DNA of 64,000 bases from NCBI GenBank assembly GCA_900545935.1, contig URAP01000002.1, positions 1 through 64,000 on the forward strand, in the 5' to 3' direction. Each line of letters begins with the position of its first letter. Position 1 is the stretch's first letter. This document shows, in pieces, positions 27,701 through 35,330 of this stretch. The position numbers and the translations under genes were made by a program. The notes beneath the pieces were generated by a model, which saw only the letters and a program-made list of their open reading frames with translations, was not told the origin of the DNA and made no database searches. The stretch comes from an uncultured Eubacteriales bacterium. GTDB taxonomy: Bacteria; Bacillota; Clostridia; Oscillospirales; CAG-272.

Positions 27701-28120
27701 GGCAGCAGTTATATAAGCTCGGTATGCTCGTTAACGCCGGGCAAATGGAATAAAATCAACCTTCCGCTCGCCGATTATCCCGCGCTGAAAACGACAGACC
27801 GTATGGTCATAATGCTGCGCGGCGAGAACGGCGAATACATCGGCTCGCCTACGATGATGATATCCTCTCCCACAGGTCTCTCAACACGCTATGAGGACGG
27901 ATATCTTGGAAATTACCTCGCCGCCGAGCGCACGGCAAATGTTAAAGCACCTCTGCGCAGTCTGCCGCTCATATACATAATGCCGTCAGCACTCGTACTG
28001 GTGCTGTGCCTGATCCTGCTCATCTTCCGCGCCGGCAGACGCAGAAACCGCATGACAGCCGAAACTCCCGGCTCGCGCTATCCGAAGGATCCGCCGAGAA
28101 AGCGTTACCCGAAGGACTGA
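24791..28120 (+). CDS. Large membrane-anchored extracellular protein, DUF5722-like
   Basis: The 1109-residue protein begins with a signal peptide (about 1-33, long Leu/Ala core) and ends with a single membrane helix (PSALVLVLCLILLIFRAG) plus a basic cytoplasmic tail with two YPKD repeats, so nearly everything lies outside the cell. The N-terminal half looks like carbohydrate-binding-type beta sandwiches (VNTLSFAVNLCSG, YADISGVHSSIY). Residues from about 510 to 870 resemble a TIM-barrel of the DUF5722 kind (IGDEDYYFRSDRLSELDREI), and another sandwich precedes the helix. No catalytic pair can be named. I infer a surface glycan-binding or glycosidase-like protein. The start is supported by GGGGAAC and by the signal peptide. 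Confidence 0.7.
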   Translation: MHTKNTHKLIKSALSVLLALCLLLSGTAITYAIGAETVLSVSSADTDSADSFNYATAREAESALLGVSRGEHVTVISNADSRLYEASTDLIIDNQTVGWTSERMEISSVNGDSVYPYRSLYGGLCLSLRYPHSAESSARREFAEFESSDEYVIPEGPISGNPDGIDFHSVNTLSFAVNLCSGKSETMFVEVYVSEYLVFTERFTVSGDGWNAVYADISGVHSSIYAPAAISRVVIGVENAGEDGSGELLLDGLAFSRENASQRYLALSDNISAGASTLDGLHRYTLANTAMDISFEDLRSESFADCSSLSVYIMHTAAPLTAITCSYMTDGSYGSPVSPYEPLTFAPVGGNITVYTFPLPEKAPQSLRLNTEGDDNGDISLLAVIPGSLPCSDAMLAGSCDSCKYNSGTGEITISGTLSQDVAAKYGGSKIYIYALDSWQSSDSATLTPLSPAASVAVGETFSVKLRTDGYMTKKFTAVIRTGGGMLTVFRDRSISPGASKERQAVPNAPLKGISGDPTDAAMLGSGCAALELDISTLLSSEPTANKLTIGDEDYYFRSDRLSELDREIKAYDGMGSSLLLRLRISSASGGEVAMLCTAAGSGSYLMPDTRTESTASAYTAIIRLLSERYGEKSALSGFVVGADADTDAPEEYTKTEMLPEYAARCAELLRLTYTASDCTIPVYLPLASRLCGGLSADANGNYPAALLLASIAAETKQRGELPWSIFLTVPADASEGETANSDLMSGEDIPSLCDILLSPSLEYSDTPRRIAVYAISGDAGRNTDKLAAGLAHMYLSLVGSRTPLVSEFICASELITRVPSDVLTYMDTSSAADILDSYAEIFRSGESWDALFGVDALSLITKCAVSVKSNAEAPTYLGSAELFSLSGTTADGWRAGIGCVSLSVSDILGHKNALVAKLEDITEPSRRCIRSAFEYTRDLSPFDYLSFDAFVSQLPEEVTEVELDILLYSGSSYISSVCSLTPGKWNKINLPLADYPALKTTDRMVIMLRGENGEYIGSPTMMISSPTGLSTRYEDGYLGNYLAAERTANVKAPLRSLPLIYIMPSALVLVLCLILLIFRAGRRRNRMTAETPGSRYPKDPPRKRYPKD

Positions 28121-28190
28121 AGCAGCTGTTGCCGGAGAAACCGCTCACCGTTGTCAGCGCCGATCGAACATGCAGTCCATACTTAAATTC

Positions 28191-28228
28191 GGAATTTCCC
28201 GTCACATTGCGGGAAATTCCTTTTTTTC
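28191..28228 (+). terminator. Rho-independent terminator before sigK
   Basis: A perfect 11-bp stem, GGAATTTCCCG (28191-28201) with CGGGAAATTCC (28210-28220), is followed by seven Ts. It ends the transcript of the large exoprotein gene. Confidence 0.92.
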
Positions 28229-28288
28229 GCCGCATATAATGCAAGGGATGGGCACGCCCGCCCGCACAAAATCAGCAGGAGGCATTAT

Positions 28289-28996
28289 ATGCAGTTCTTT
28301 TCACACCTATTAGGCTTGCTCGGCAGCACATTTCCGACACTGCTTGGGCGTTTTTCGTTTTTTTCACTGCGCGTCAGCTCACCCGGTAATTTTCCTCCGC
28401 CGCTCGCTCCGAAAGAGGAACGGCGCTTATTCTCACTGATAGCGCAGGGAGACAAGGAGGCACGCCGCACCGTTATAGAGCATAATCTGAGGCTCGTCGC
28501 ACATATCATAAAAAAATACGGCTCATGCGGAACAGATCAGGACGACCTAATGTCGCTCGGCACTATCGGGCTGATAAAGGCGGTCGATACCTTTCGCCCC
28601 GACTGCGGAACACACTTTGCCACCTATGCGAGTAAGTGTCTGCAAAATGAGATACTGATGTACTTTCGCTCGCGAAAAAAGCTATGCTATGAGGTTCCGC
28701 TCGGAGATACGATAGACACCGACAAGGACGGAAATCCGCTTACATACATGGATATAATCAGCGTTAAGGATACCATCGCCGAGGATCTCGACCGCAGAAT
28801 GGGCATCGAACGGGCTCTGCGCGGTATTGACACCCTGCTCACGCCGCGCGAGCGCGAAATAATAGTTCTCCGCTACGGTCTCGGAGGCAGGCGCGGAATG
28901 CCTCAGCGAGAGATTGCAGCGAAGCTCGGTATATCACGCTCCTATGTCAGCCGAATTGAAAAGCGTGCGCTCGTAAAGCTGCGCGAGGGCATGTGA
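28289..28996 (+). CDS. sigK: RNA polymerase sporulation sigma factor SigK
   Basis: The 235-residue sigma-70 family factor matches SigK/SigE: a short hydrophobic N-terminal pro-region (about 1-30), region 2 with IEHNLRLVAHIIKKYGS, DDLMSLGTIGLIKAVDTF and FATYASKCLQNEILMYFR, and region 4 with TPREREIIVLRYGLGG and a helix-turn-helix EIAAKLGISRSYVSRIEKRA. In spore formers SigK directs late mother-cell transcription after removal of the pro-sequence. The gene is uninterrupted here, so no skin-type element is present. AGGAGG supports the start. SigK versus SigE cannot be settled fully, but the pro-region and region 2 favour SigK. Confidence 0.87.
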   Translation: MQFFSHLLGLLGSTFPTLLGRFSFFSLRVSSPGNFPPPLAPKEERRLFSLIAQGDKEARRTVIEHNLRLVAHIIKKYGSCGTDQDDLMSLGTIGLIKAVDTFRPDCGTHFATYASKCLQNEILMYFRSRKKLCYEVPLGDTIDTDKDGNPLTYMDIISVKDTIAEDLDRRMGIERALRGIDTLLTPREREIIVLRYGLGGRRGMPQREIAAKLGISRSYVSRIEKRALVKLREGM

Positions 28997-29203
28997 AAGA
29001 ATACTATCCCAAGCTTTCGCACCGCTCGGCATATACGCGGAATACACCAACAATAAGCGCAGCACCTTTCAAATAGCCGTTTCGGAATGCGGCAGCTCTT
29101 TTGCGTCAAAACAAAAGTAAATTCCGAAGAATTGTCGGTAGTATATGCGCAAATACACACTGCGCGGATCATACCTCAGAGCATAACGTCAATGCACTGT
29201 TCC

Positions 29204-29232
29204 TTGACAAACAGACAATGCATAGGTATAAT
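29204..29232 (+). promoter_or_regulatory. SigA-type promoter of the Ppx/GppA gene
   Basis: TTGACA at 29204-29209 and TATAAT at 29227-29232 with a 17-bp spacer, a perfect consensus match about 30 bp before the start at 29263. Confidence 0.88.
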
Positions 29233-29262
29233 TATAGCATAAAGTATACACGGAGGGACGCC

Positions 29263-30297
29263 ATGCTTTACTGCGTTACCGACATCGGCTCAAACACCGT
29301 TAAGATGAACATCTTTGACCGAAGCGACGACGGCGGTATGAACCTTGTCTATGCCGTCAGCTCCACACTCGGGCTTGCCGGGCACCGCAGTGACGGCGCT
29401 CTTACCGACCGAGGTGTAGAGCTGCTGACCGCGCTGCTGCTGAAATACCGCAAGGATGCGGAGGCACACGGCTGCAACGAGCTCCATGCCTTTGCGACCG
29501 CGAGCCTGCGCAACATCAGCAATACAGATCAAGTGTGCGAGCGTATACTCCGCAGGACCGGAATGTATATAGATGTTCTGTCGGGTGAGGATGAGGCGCG
29601 AATGAGCTTTCTCGGTATGAAGCGCGAGCTCGGAGACGCCGAGCAGGGACTGACCATCGATCTCGGAGGCGGTAGCTGCGAGCTTATCCGATTCGAGCAC
29701 AGCGAACCGACCGACTCGGTAAGCATACCGCTCGGCTGTGTTCTGCTCAGAGACCGATTCATCCGGAGCGGCAGATTTCCGAACGCGGACGAGAGCCGAA
29801 AAATATACAGCTGTGTCCGCGATGCGGTAGATGCATGCGGAATACTGAACCGCAGCAATAAACATAAGCCCGAGAATGGTAATATGAACGGCGGCGACGG
29901 ATTTCTTGTCGGCGGGAGTGCCCGCGTGCTCTTCCGCCTCGCGGCAGCCGACAACAGCTCTGCAGCGATAAAAAATAAGGAAACAGCGGATTTTATCGAG
30001 ATCGGAAGCGAACGATTCCCCTATCGTACCGGCTGCAACGAACCATCACGAGGTATGCTCACACGCGCAGCCTTTGAGCGGGTATGCGAGCGTTATGCCG
30101 ACGCATATCGGAATGCGGATACGGCAGCAATGATAGGGCTGCTTGTACCCGACCGCCTGACGACCGCCGTTCCGGGGATCATTGCACTGCGCGCGATCGC
30201 GGACGCAGCCGACCTTGATACGGTCCATCACTGTACCTCCGGCGTGCGCGAGGGCTATCTCGAGTGCCTTATCGAAACCGAAAAGCTCTCTAAATAA
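29263..30297 (+). CDS. Ppx/GppA-type exopolyphosphatase or guanosine pentaphosphatase
   Basis: The ASKHA-fold phosphatase begins at 29263 behind CGGAGGG and right after a consensus promoter; an in-frame start at 29101 would run through that promoter. The 344 residues include phosphate loop 1 TDIGSNTVKMNIF, FATASLRNISN, the SGEDEARMSFLG segment and loop 2 TIDLGGGSCELIRF. Members hydrolyse polyphosphate ends or convert pppGpp to ppGpp. Which one applies is not visible from sequence; no ppk or relA is in the window. The C-terminal part is less conserved and lacks the HD domain of long Ppx proteins. Confidence 0.85.
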   Translation: MLYCVTDIGSNTVKMNIFDRSDDGGMNLVYAVSSTLGLAGHRSDGALTDRGVELLTALLLKYRKDAEAHGCNELHAFATASLRNISNTDQVCERILRRTGMYIDVLSGEDEARMSFLGMKRELGDAEQGLTIDLGGGSCELIRFEHSEPTDSVSIPLGCVLLRDRFIRSGRFPNADESRKIYSCVRDAVDACGILNRSNKHKPENGNMNGGDGFLVGGSARVLFRLAAADNSSAAIKNKETADFIEIGSERFPYRTGCNEPSRGMLTRAAFERVCERYADAYRNADTAAMIGLLVPDRLTTAVPGIIALRAIADAADLDTVHHCTSGVREGYLECLIETEKLSK

Positions 30298-30427
30298 AAA
30301 AAGCCCTCAAAGCGGCTGCGGCACGAATAATTGACCGAAACGCAATATCGGCAGCAGCGCATAGTGAGACGAAGCCATCACTTATGCAGGCACGGAACAA
30401 AATCAAAATAATCAAGGAAAAATCAAA

Positions 30428-31207
30428 ATGCAGATAAACGAAAAATCATCCGATCTTATTCAATTCGAAGGCATAGTCTCGGTCCGGGCGCTGCTCATTG
30501 CAGCCGAGACCGGGTACAGCCCGAGACGCATAGAGCGCATCGTTGTCGCCGAGGAGCGCGCGGAGAGCTTACGAAAGGAATTCGGATGGCTTCGAGCGCG
30601 CTCTGCCGCCTTAGGCTTTGAGCTGTGCACTGCGCCGCGCTCGGCGATAGATGCTGCAGCCTCCGGCAGCACACACGGCGGTATTATTGCCTACTGCGAG
30701 CCGCGCTATTATCCTGCACTCGATGCTGATTTTATCAAGCGAACAAGAAAACTCGGCTTTTATGTCATGATAGAAGGTATCGAGGATCCCTATAACTTCG
30801 GTTATGCGCTGCGCTCGGTCTACTCGGCAGGAGTCGACGGAATAGTCCTATCTCCCCGTAATTGGCTCAGTGCCGCGGGAACGGTATGCCGCTCAAGTGC
30901 AGGCGCATCAGAGCTTGCCGATATTGCGACCACCTCCGGTGAGGATGCTGCACGTATCTTCCGCTCTGCCGGGTTCCGCATAATAGGCACAGACCTTAAC
31001 GACTCGGTATCGGTATATGACGCGAACCTGCACTACCCTCTTCTGCTGATAATCGGCGGCGAAAAGAGAGGAATATCCCGCACCCTGAAAGCCGTGACCG
31101 ACGAGATAGTTCGACTCGATTACGGCAGAGATTTTCCCGAGGCACTCTCGGCGGCTTCCGCTGCGGCTATACTCTCATTTGAGGTTCTCAGACAAAACCG
31201 ATACTGA
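30428..31207 (+). CDS. SpoU/TrmH-family RNA 2'-O-methyltransferase
   Basis: The 259-residue protein has an N-terminal region resembling the L30e-like substrate-binding domain of rRNA members and a C-terminal SPOUT domain. The three SpoU motifs are visible: IEGIEDPYNFGYALRSVYSAG, LIIGGEKRGISR and LSAASAAAILSFEVLRQ (motifs 1-3). It uses SAM to methylate a ribose in rRNA or tRNA; the site is not known. No promoter is clear in the 130-bp spacer after the Ppx gene, so the two may share a transcript. Confidence 0.87.
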   Translation: MQINEKSSDLIQFEGIVSVRALLIAAETGYSPRRIERIVVAEERAESLRKEFGWLRARSAALGFELCTAPRSAIDAAASGSTHGGIIAYCEPRYYPALDADFIKRTRKLGFYVMIEGIEDPYNFGYALRSVYSAGVDGIVLSPRNWLSAAGTVCRSSAGASELADIATTSGEDAARIFRSAGFRIIGTDLNDSVSVYDANLHYPLLLIIGGEKRGISRTLKAVTDEIVRLDYGRDFPEALSAASAAAILSFEVLRQNRY

Positions 31208-31291
31208 TCGACTGAAAAATATGTGACCGTTTCTTTCCGTTATGCATACTATGTACATGGTATATATATGTGAAAGGAACGGTCTCTTTCT

Positions 31292-32569
31292 ATGAAAAAA
31301 GAATATTTTGCCGCTATGAACAGCTACGGCGGATTCGTATCACACTATCGCGATTGCTTTGCACAGGAGCGCAGATACATAATCAAGGGCGGTCCCGGCT
31401 GCGGGAAATCAACTCTTATGCGGCGCATCGCACACGAGGCGGAGCAGCGCGGGCTCGAGGTCGAATACTACGATTGCTCATCCGACCCCGGCTCGCTTGA
31501 CGGCATAGTCCTTCCCTCTCTCGGCATTGCTATGTTTGACGGTACGGCACCTCACGAGGAGGCGGCAGACGCACCCGGCTGGCGGGATAATCTTATCGAC
31601 CTCGGCGCATACTGGGACAGCAAGATGCTGCGTGATCATCAGGACGAAATAATATTGCTCTCCGAGAAGAAAACAGAAGCATACCGAGGTGCATATCGTT
31701 ACCTCGGTATGGCTGGCACAGCGAGTCTGCTGAGGCTTGAGCTGCTCGGCAGCTGTATAGATACAAAAGCTCTCGAAAGCAACGCAAAACAGCTCGCACG
31801 AAAAATTATTACAGCACACGCGAGCAAAAAGAAATCCGGTACCGCGCATAGCGGCAATAGGTGTGTGCGCGGCGGCACATGCGACGGGAAAAGCGGCGAA
31901 GGTATTTCCCGGGAAATAGCGGCTTCCGTCGGGAAAGATAGAGAAAATACAAAAGGAAAAGTATCAGCGCGGCTTAAATCCGCCTATGACGCCGAGATAT
32001 GCATACCGCCGTTTTGCGCTGAGATACCGAATGCAGCTCAGGTAATAGTAGGTGCTCTCGGCATGGACGGATATGTATACCGAACAACGCTTGAGCAGGA
32101 TGCCGAAACGGTGATCGCGCTGCGCGACCTGCACGGAGTCGCCTCACTGCTGCTCGAGTCGCTCAGCCGTCTGCTGACTGTGTACGGCATTCCTCATACC
32201 GTCGGACTTGACGCGCCGAGCGGTAATGCCTGTGTCTTAAGAGCGGGAAATATCGCGGTAACGCTGCGAGAGGATATCGCACGCGAGCGCGGAGTACGCA
32301 TGCTCGGCTGCAGAAAGCTGCTTTGCACCGACAAGGCGACCGAGCGGGCGCTTTGCTATCTTGATTCGGCTGCAAATATCTTTACCGAGCTCGCCGCCGA
32401 ACGGCTGTCAAAGGCACGCGATGCGCACTTTGAGCTTGAGAGGATATACGGCAATACAATGGACTATGCATCTATCGACGCTCTATGTGACAGTCTCATA
32501 GAACAGCTGCTGCCCGCGCCGAGCAGATCAAGAAAAAAGCAAACCCGCAGACAGAATAAAAAAATCTGA
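31292..32569 (+). CDS. P-loop ATPase, PRK06851-like, with degenerate second half
   Basis: The 425-residue protein starts with a nucleoside-triphosphate-binding fold: Walker A KGGPGCGKST at 32-41, followed by the family signatures YYDCSSDPGSLDGIV and FDGTAPHE. This arrangement is known to me from clostridial ATPases of unknown role that usually consist of two related halves. Here the second half (from about residue 230, IPPFCAEIPNA) has no recognisable Walker A motif, and a Gly/Ser/Lys-rich insertion (about 175-225) joins the halves. Start: ATG at 31292 with AAAGGA some 13 bp upstream. The cellular role is unknown; no partner gene is evident. Confidence 0.72.
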   Translation: MKKEYFAAMNSYGGFVSHYRDCFAQERRYIIKGGPGCGKSTLMRRIAHEAEQRGLEVEYYDCSSDPGSLDGIVLPSLGIAMFDGTAPHEEAADAPGWRDNLIDLGAYWDSKMLRDHQDEIILLSEKKTEAYRGAYRYLGMAGTASLLRLELLGSCIDTKALESNAKQLARKIITAHASKKKSGTAHSGNRCVRGGTCDGKSGEGISREIAASVGKDRENTKGKVSARLKSAYDAEICIPPFCAEIPNAAQVIVGALGMDGYVYRTTLEQDAETVIALRDLHGVASLLLESLSRLLTVYGIPHTVGLDAPSGNACVLRAGNIAVTLREDIARERGVRMLGCRKLLCTDKATERALCYLDSAANIFTELAAERLSKARDAHFELERIYGNTMDYASIDALCDSLIEQLLPAPSRSRKKQTRRQNKKI

Positions 32570-32645
32570 ATTTACCTCTTGACAACCGCGCGGCATTGGT
32601 GATGAAATACCGCACAGAGCTCGTGGGGAGATATTTGTAAGAAGA

Positions 32646-32700
32646 GCCGGATAAGCGAAAGACCAAAACTTCTATCGCTTATCCGGCATTTTTTATTTAT
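32646..32700. terminator. Bidirectional terminator between convergent genes
   Basis: A perfect 13-bp stem (32646-32658 with 32675-32687) is followed by a T-rich tract on the plus strand and preceded by a purine stretch. It lies between the P-loop ATPase gene and the minus-strand lyase gene. Confidence 0.9.
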
Positions 32701-32719
32701 TTAAATAATTGCACGAGGA

Positions 32720-34003
32720 TCACTTTTCGGCGTCGAGAAAATACTGAGCAGCAGTCAAAATACCGTATCTTCCGCTCTCATATGTAAGACCACCCTGAAG
32801 ATATGCGGTGTACGGAGGTCTTACCGGACCGTCCGCGGAAAGCTCGATGGACGAGCCCTGCGTGAACGCGCCCGCCGCCATGACCACCGGAGAGGTATAT
32901 CCGGGCATCTGATACGGCTCGGGTGATACGAAGGAATCGACAGGAGAGCCCTTCTGAATACCGCGGCAGAATGCACACAAGCGTTCTGCGCTGCCGAGAT
33001 GGATAAGCTGGATTATGTCGCTGCGGGGAGTATCGTAGCGCGGCTCGACCGAGCAGCCGAGGCGCTCGAAGATATATGCGGCGAACTCAGCCGTCTTGAT
33101 GGCCTGAGCAACGACATGCGGCGCGAAAAACAACCCCTTATAGAGGCTGCGAGTCGTTCCGAGCGTCGCTCCGCCCTCGAGTCCTATGCCGGGAGCGGTA
33201 AGACGGTAACCGCAGAGATCGACAGCCTCGCGCGAGCCTGCGATATATCCGCCGCTCTCGGCAATACCGCCGCCGAGATTCTTGATAAGAGAACCGACAA
33301 GGACGTCTGCCTTAGGCTCGGTCTCCTCGGTAAACTCACCGTAGCAATTATCGACAAATATGTATGCATCGGAACGCGCACGGATAAAATCGATAAGCTC
33401 ATTTATCTGTGCGACGGTCAACGTCGGGCGATTAAGATAGCCCTTGGAGCGCTGAATGAACGCGACCTTGACATGCTTGTCCTCTGCGAGAGCACGCTCT
33501 ACCGCAGGGAGATCGACGATATCGGAAACGGGATGATCCGGAGCGGCATCGGTAAACACACCCTCGCGCAGATCCACCTTTTTAAAGTTAACGCCGAACT
33601 CGGCAAGGCTGCCCATTCCGCTCTCGCCATCTACGATCCCGATAACGCTGTCGAGCGTATCATACGGCTTTCCGGTGACAGAGAGCAGTGTGTCGCCCGG
33701 ACGAAGCAGTCCGAAAAGTCCGATCGTCAGCGCGTGTGTGCCGGAAGTAATGCTGTGACGGACAAATGCCGCCTCTGTGCCGAGCACCTCTGCATATATC
33801 TCATCGAGAGTATCTCTGCCCTTGTCGTCATAGCCATAGCCGGTCGTGGGAGCAAAATGCGATTCGCTTACTCGATGGCACTGAAATGCCTCGAGCACCT
33901 TTTCGGTGCATACGGTCGAGATCCTATCGACCTCTGCGAAATGAGGAGCAAGCGCTGCCTCCGCCTCATCTCTGAGCTGTTTAAGTTCTTCGGAAATAAC
34001 CAT
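32720..34003 (-). CDS. Methionine-gamma-lyase-like PLP enzyme (aluminium-resistance protein family)
   Basis: The 427-residue protein belongs to the fold-type I PLP family PF06838. Clear motifs are TGYGYDDKGRDTLDEIYA, RHSITSGTHALTIG, FVDNCYGEFTE (cofactor Asp) and LVGSLIKNLGGG, in which Lys241 would form the Schiff base. Members are annotated as methionine gamma-lyase or as aluminium resistance proteins, and they probably cleave C-S bonds of sulfur amino acids in the cytoplasm. The start is supported by TTTTGGAG on the minus strand. The gene lies 115 bp downstream of the degenerate M42 gene and is likely transcribed with it, which suggests a link to peptide or amino-acid turnover. Confidence 0.9.
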   Translation of the reverse strand: MVISEELKQLRDEAEAALAPHFAEVDRISTVCTEKVLEAFQCHRVSESHFAPTTGYGYDDKGRDTLDEIYAEVLGTEAAFVRHSITSGTHALTIGLFGLLRPGDTLLSVTGKPYDTLDSVIGIVDGESGMGSLAEFGVNFKKVDLREGVFTDAAPDHPVSDIVDLPAVERALAEDKHVKVAFIQRSKGYLNRPTLTVAQINELIDFIRARSDAYIFVDNCYGEFTEETEPKADVLVGSLIKNLGGGIAESGGYIAGSREAVDLCGYRLTAPGIGLEGGATLGTTRSLYKGLFFAPHVVAQAIKTAEFAAYIFERLGCSVEPRYDTPRSDIIQLIHLGSAERLCAFCRGIQKGSPVDSFVSPEPYQMPGYTSPVVMAAGAFTQGSSIELSADGPVRPPYTAYLQGGLTYESGRYGILTAAQYFLDAEK

Positions 34004-34118
34004 TTATATAAATCTCCAAAATTAAATATTATTATTTGCGGACATTTTCCCGTTATAGGATAAGCATGTCGAGATAGGTACGCGATCTTGCGATCTTGCG
34101 AGCTTATCGGGGCAAAAT

Positions 34119-35225
34119 TCAACCGCAGCCGAGCATGTCCGACTCGGCTATCGCCGATATTACCGACGCTGCCGCCTCGAGCGAAGCGATCGAGCATATC
34201 TGCCTTGCGGCATTCGGCATTTCGGTAGGCACTGCTATGACCGCCGCGAAAATACCGGCACCGACGGTTTGTAAAGCACGCAGCGGCACGGGAGCTTCAA
34301 GCTCCGCGGTTACACGGTAGGCCGCGCCTATTCTCTCGGCGGCGGATGCTATATCTGCGCGCAGCTCGGGGGCGCATACCGCTCTGCCGAGCTTGCAGGG
34401 GATAATAATTCCATCCTCGGAATGCTCAGCTGCCGCAGCTACATATATCGCAGCGCTCGGCATCGCCGAGCGAACGGCACAGACCGCATCCGGTACGGCT
34501 GATTTTCCGCCGACGGCGAATATAAAGCTGATATCCCGCCGAGGAACAAAGCCCTCCTCGGACAATCCGATCAGCACTGCAAGCATAGATGCGGCTGCTC
34601 CGCACGATTCGGTCGATGTCGATGCGAGCAGACGCTCGCCGAGTACGGTGTCATACGGTTTTATTGCGATATAATCTCCGGGGGAGATACCCGGGTGCTT
34701 ACCGTCTGCGCAGCAATCGGGATTTACTCCGCATGCCGAATTCACTCCACTCTCGGAAGAAATACGGTCGTCGGAATCTGCCATGCTTTCCTGCACATCG
34801 GAATTGCCCACAGAAATAAACATATCACAGCAATCCGGTATTTTAAGAGCATCGCGCCGAGAGGTAAGATGCAGCGGAACGGCGCAAACAACGCCGTCTG
34901 TACGGCGATCGGCGGTACCGAGCGTAACGAGCTTTCCGTATACCGTGTCAGTACAGAGATCAGCCGACGGCTCAAACGAGATACCGTTCTCCGATACCGA
35001 AGTAACCATCATTCCGTGCGAATCTACATGAGTAACGAAAGCAAGTCCTGCGCCGATTTCTCTGCCGTGCAGAACTGCGGTAAGACTGCCCCGGCGGTCA
35101 ACCGAAAAATCAACTCCGACATCGGATAGCAATCCGGATATTACCGAGATACGCTCATGCTCGCAGCCGGTAGGCGCAAATGCAGCACTCAGCTGCCCGA
35201 ATACAGACAGAATACGTTCGTTCAT
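34119..35225 (-). CDS. Degenerate M42-family aminopeptidase homologue, probably inactive
   Basis: About 368 residues with the M42 (cellulase M/PepA-like) layout, but most catalytic positions are lost compared with the neighbour at 35331. Numbering from the upstream GTG at 35234: the first metal His is kept in VTHVDSHGMMV. The DN motif is replaced by STESCG, the Glu-Glu pair (SSGEETTA) by AVGGKSAV, the Asp of ALDVGFA by YVAAAAEH, and the last His (EKNMHTP) by TEMPNAA. The protein also has a Cys/Ser/Asp-rich insertion near 145-180. The frame is intact with normal codon use, so it is a maintained protein rather than a decayed gene. It may regulate or dimerise with the active paralogue. The ATG at 35225 is chosen over the GTG at 35234; neither has an ideal ribosome site. 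Confidence 0.75.
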   Translation of the reverse strand: MNERILSVFGQLSAAFAPTGCEHERISVISGLLSDVGVDFSVDRRGSLTAVLHGREIGAGLAFVTHVDSHGMMVTSVSENGISFEPSADLCTDTVYGKLVTLGTADRRTDGVVCAVPLHLTSRRDALKIPDCCDMFISVGNSDVQESMADSDDRISSESGVNSACGVNPDCCADGKHPGISPGDYIAIKPYDTVLGERLLASTSTESCGAAASMLAVLIGLSEEGFVPRRDISFIFAVGGKSAVPDAVCAVRSAMPSAAIYVAAAAEHSEDGIIIPCKLGRAVCAPELRADIASAAERIGAAYRVTAELEAPVPLRALQTVGAGIFAAVIAVPTEMPNAARQICSIASLEAAASVISAIAESDMLGCG

Positions 35226-35330
35226 ATATTCCACATGCTCCCGAGAGAGGAACTTCCTTTCATGAAAATAAATGCATATTCTTATTACCGCATATGCATC
35301 GCCGCGCCCGAAAAAGCACGTCTGTCAAAA

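Noticed and set aside
28289..28996. Possible skin-type interruption of sigK
   Set aside because: The frame is continuous from the pro-region to region 4, so no insertion is present.
32999..34063. Plus-strand 354-codon open frame antisense to the PLP lyase
   Set aside because: The lyase on the minus strand has clear PLP motifs; the plus frame shows no family features.
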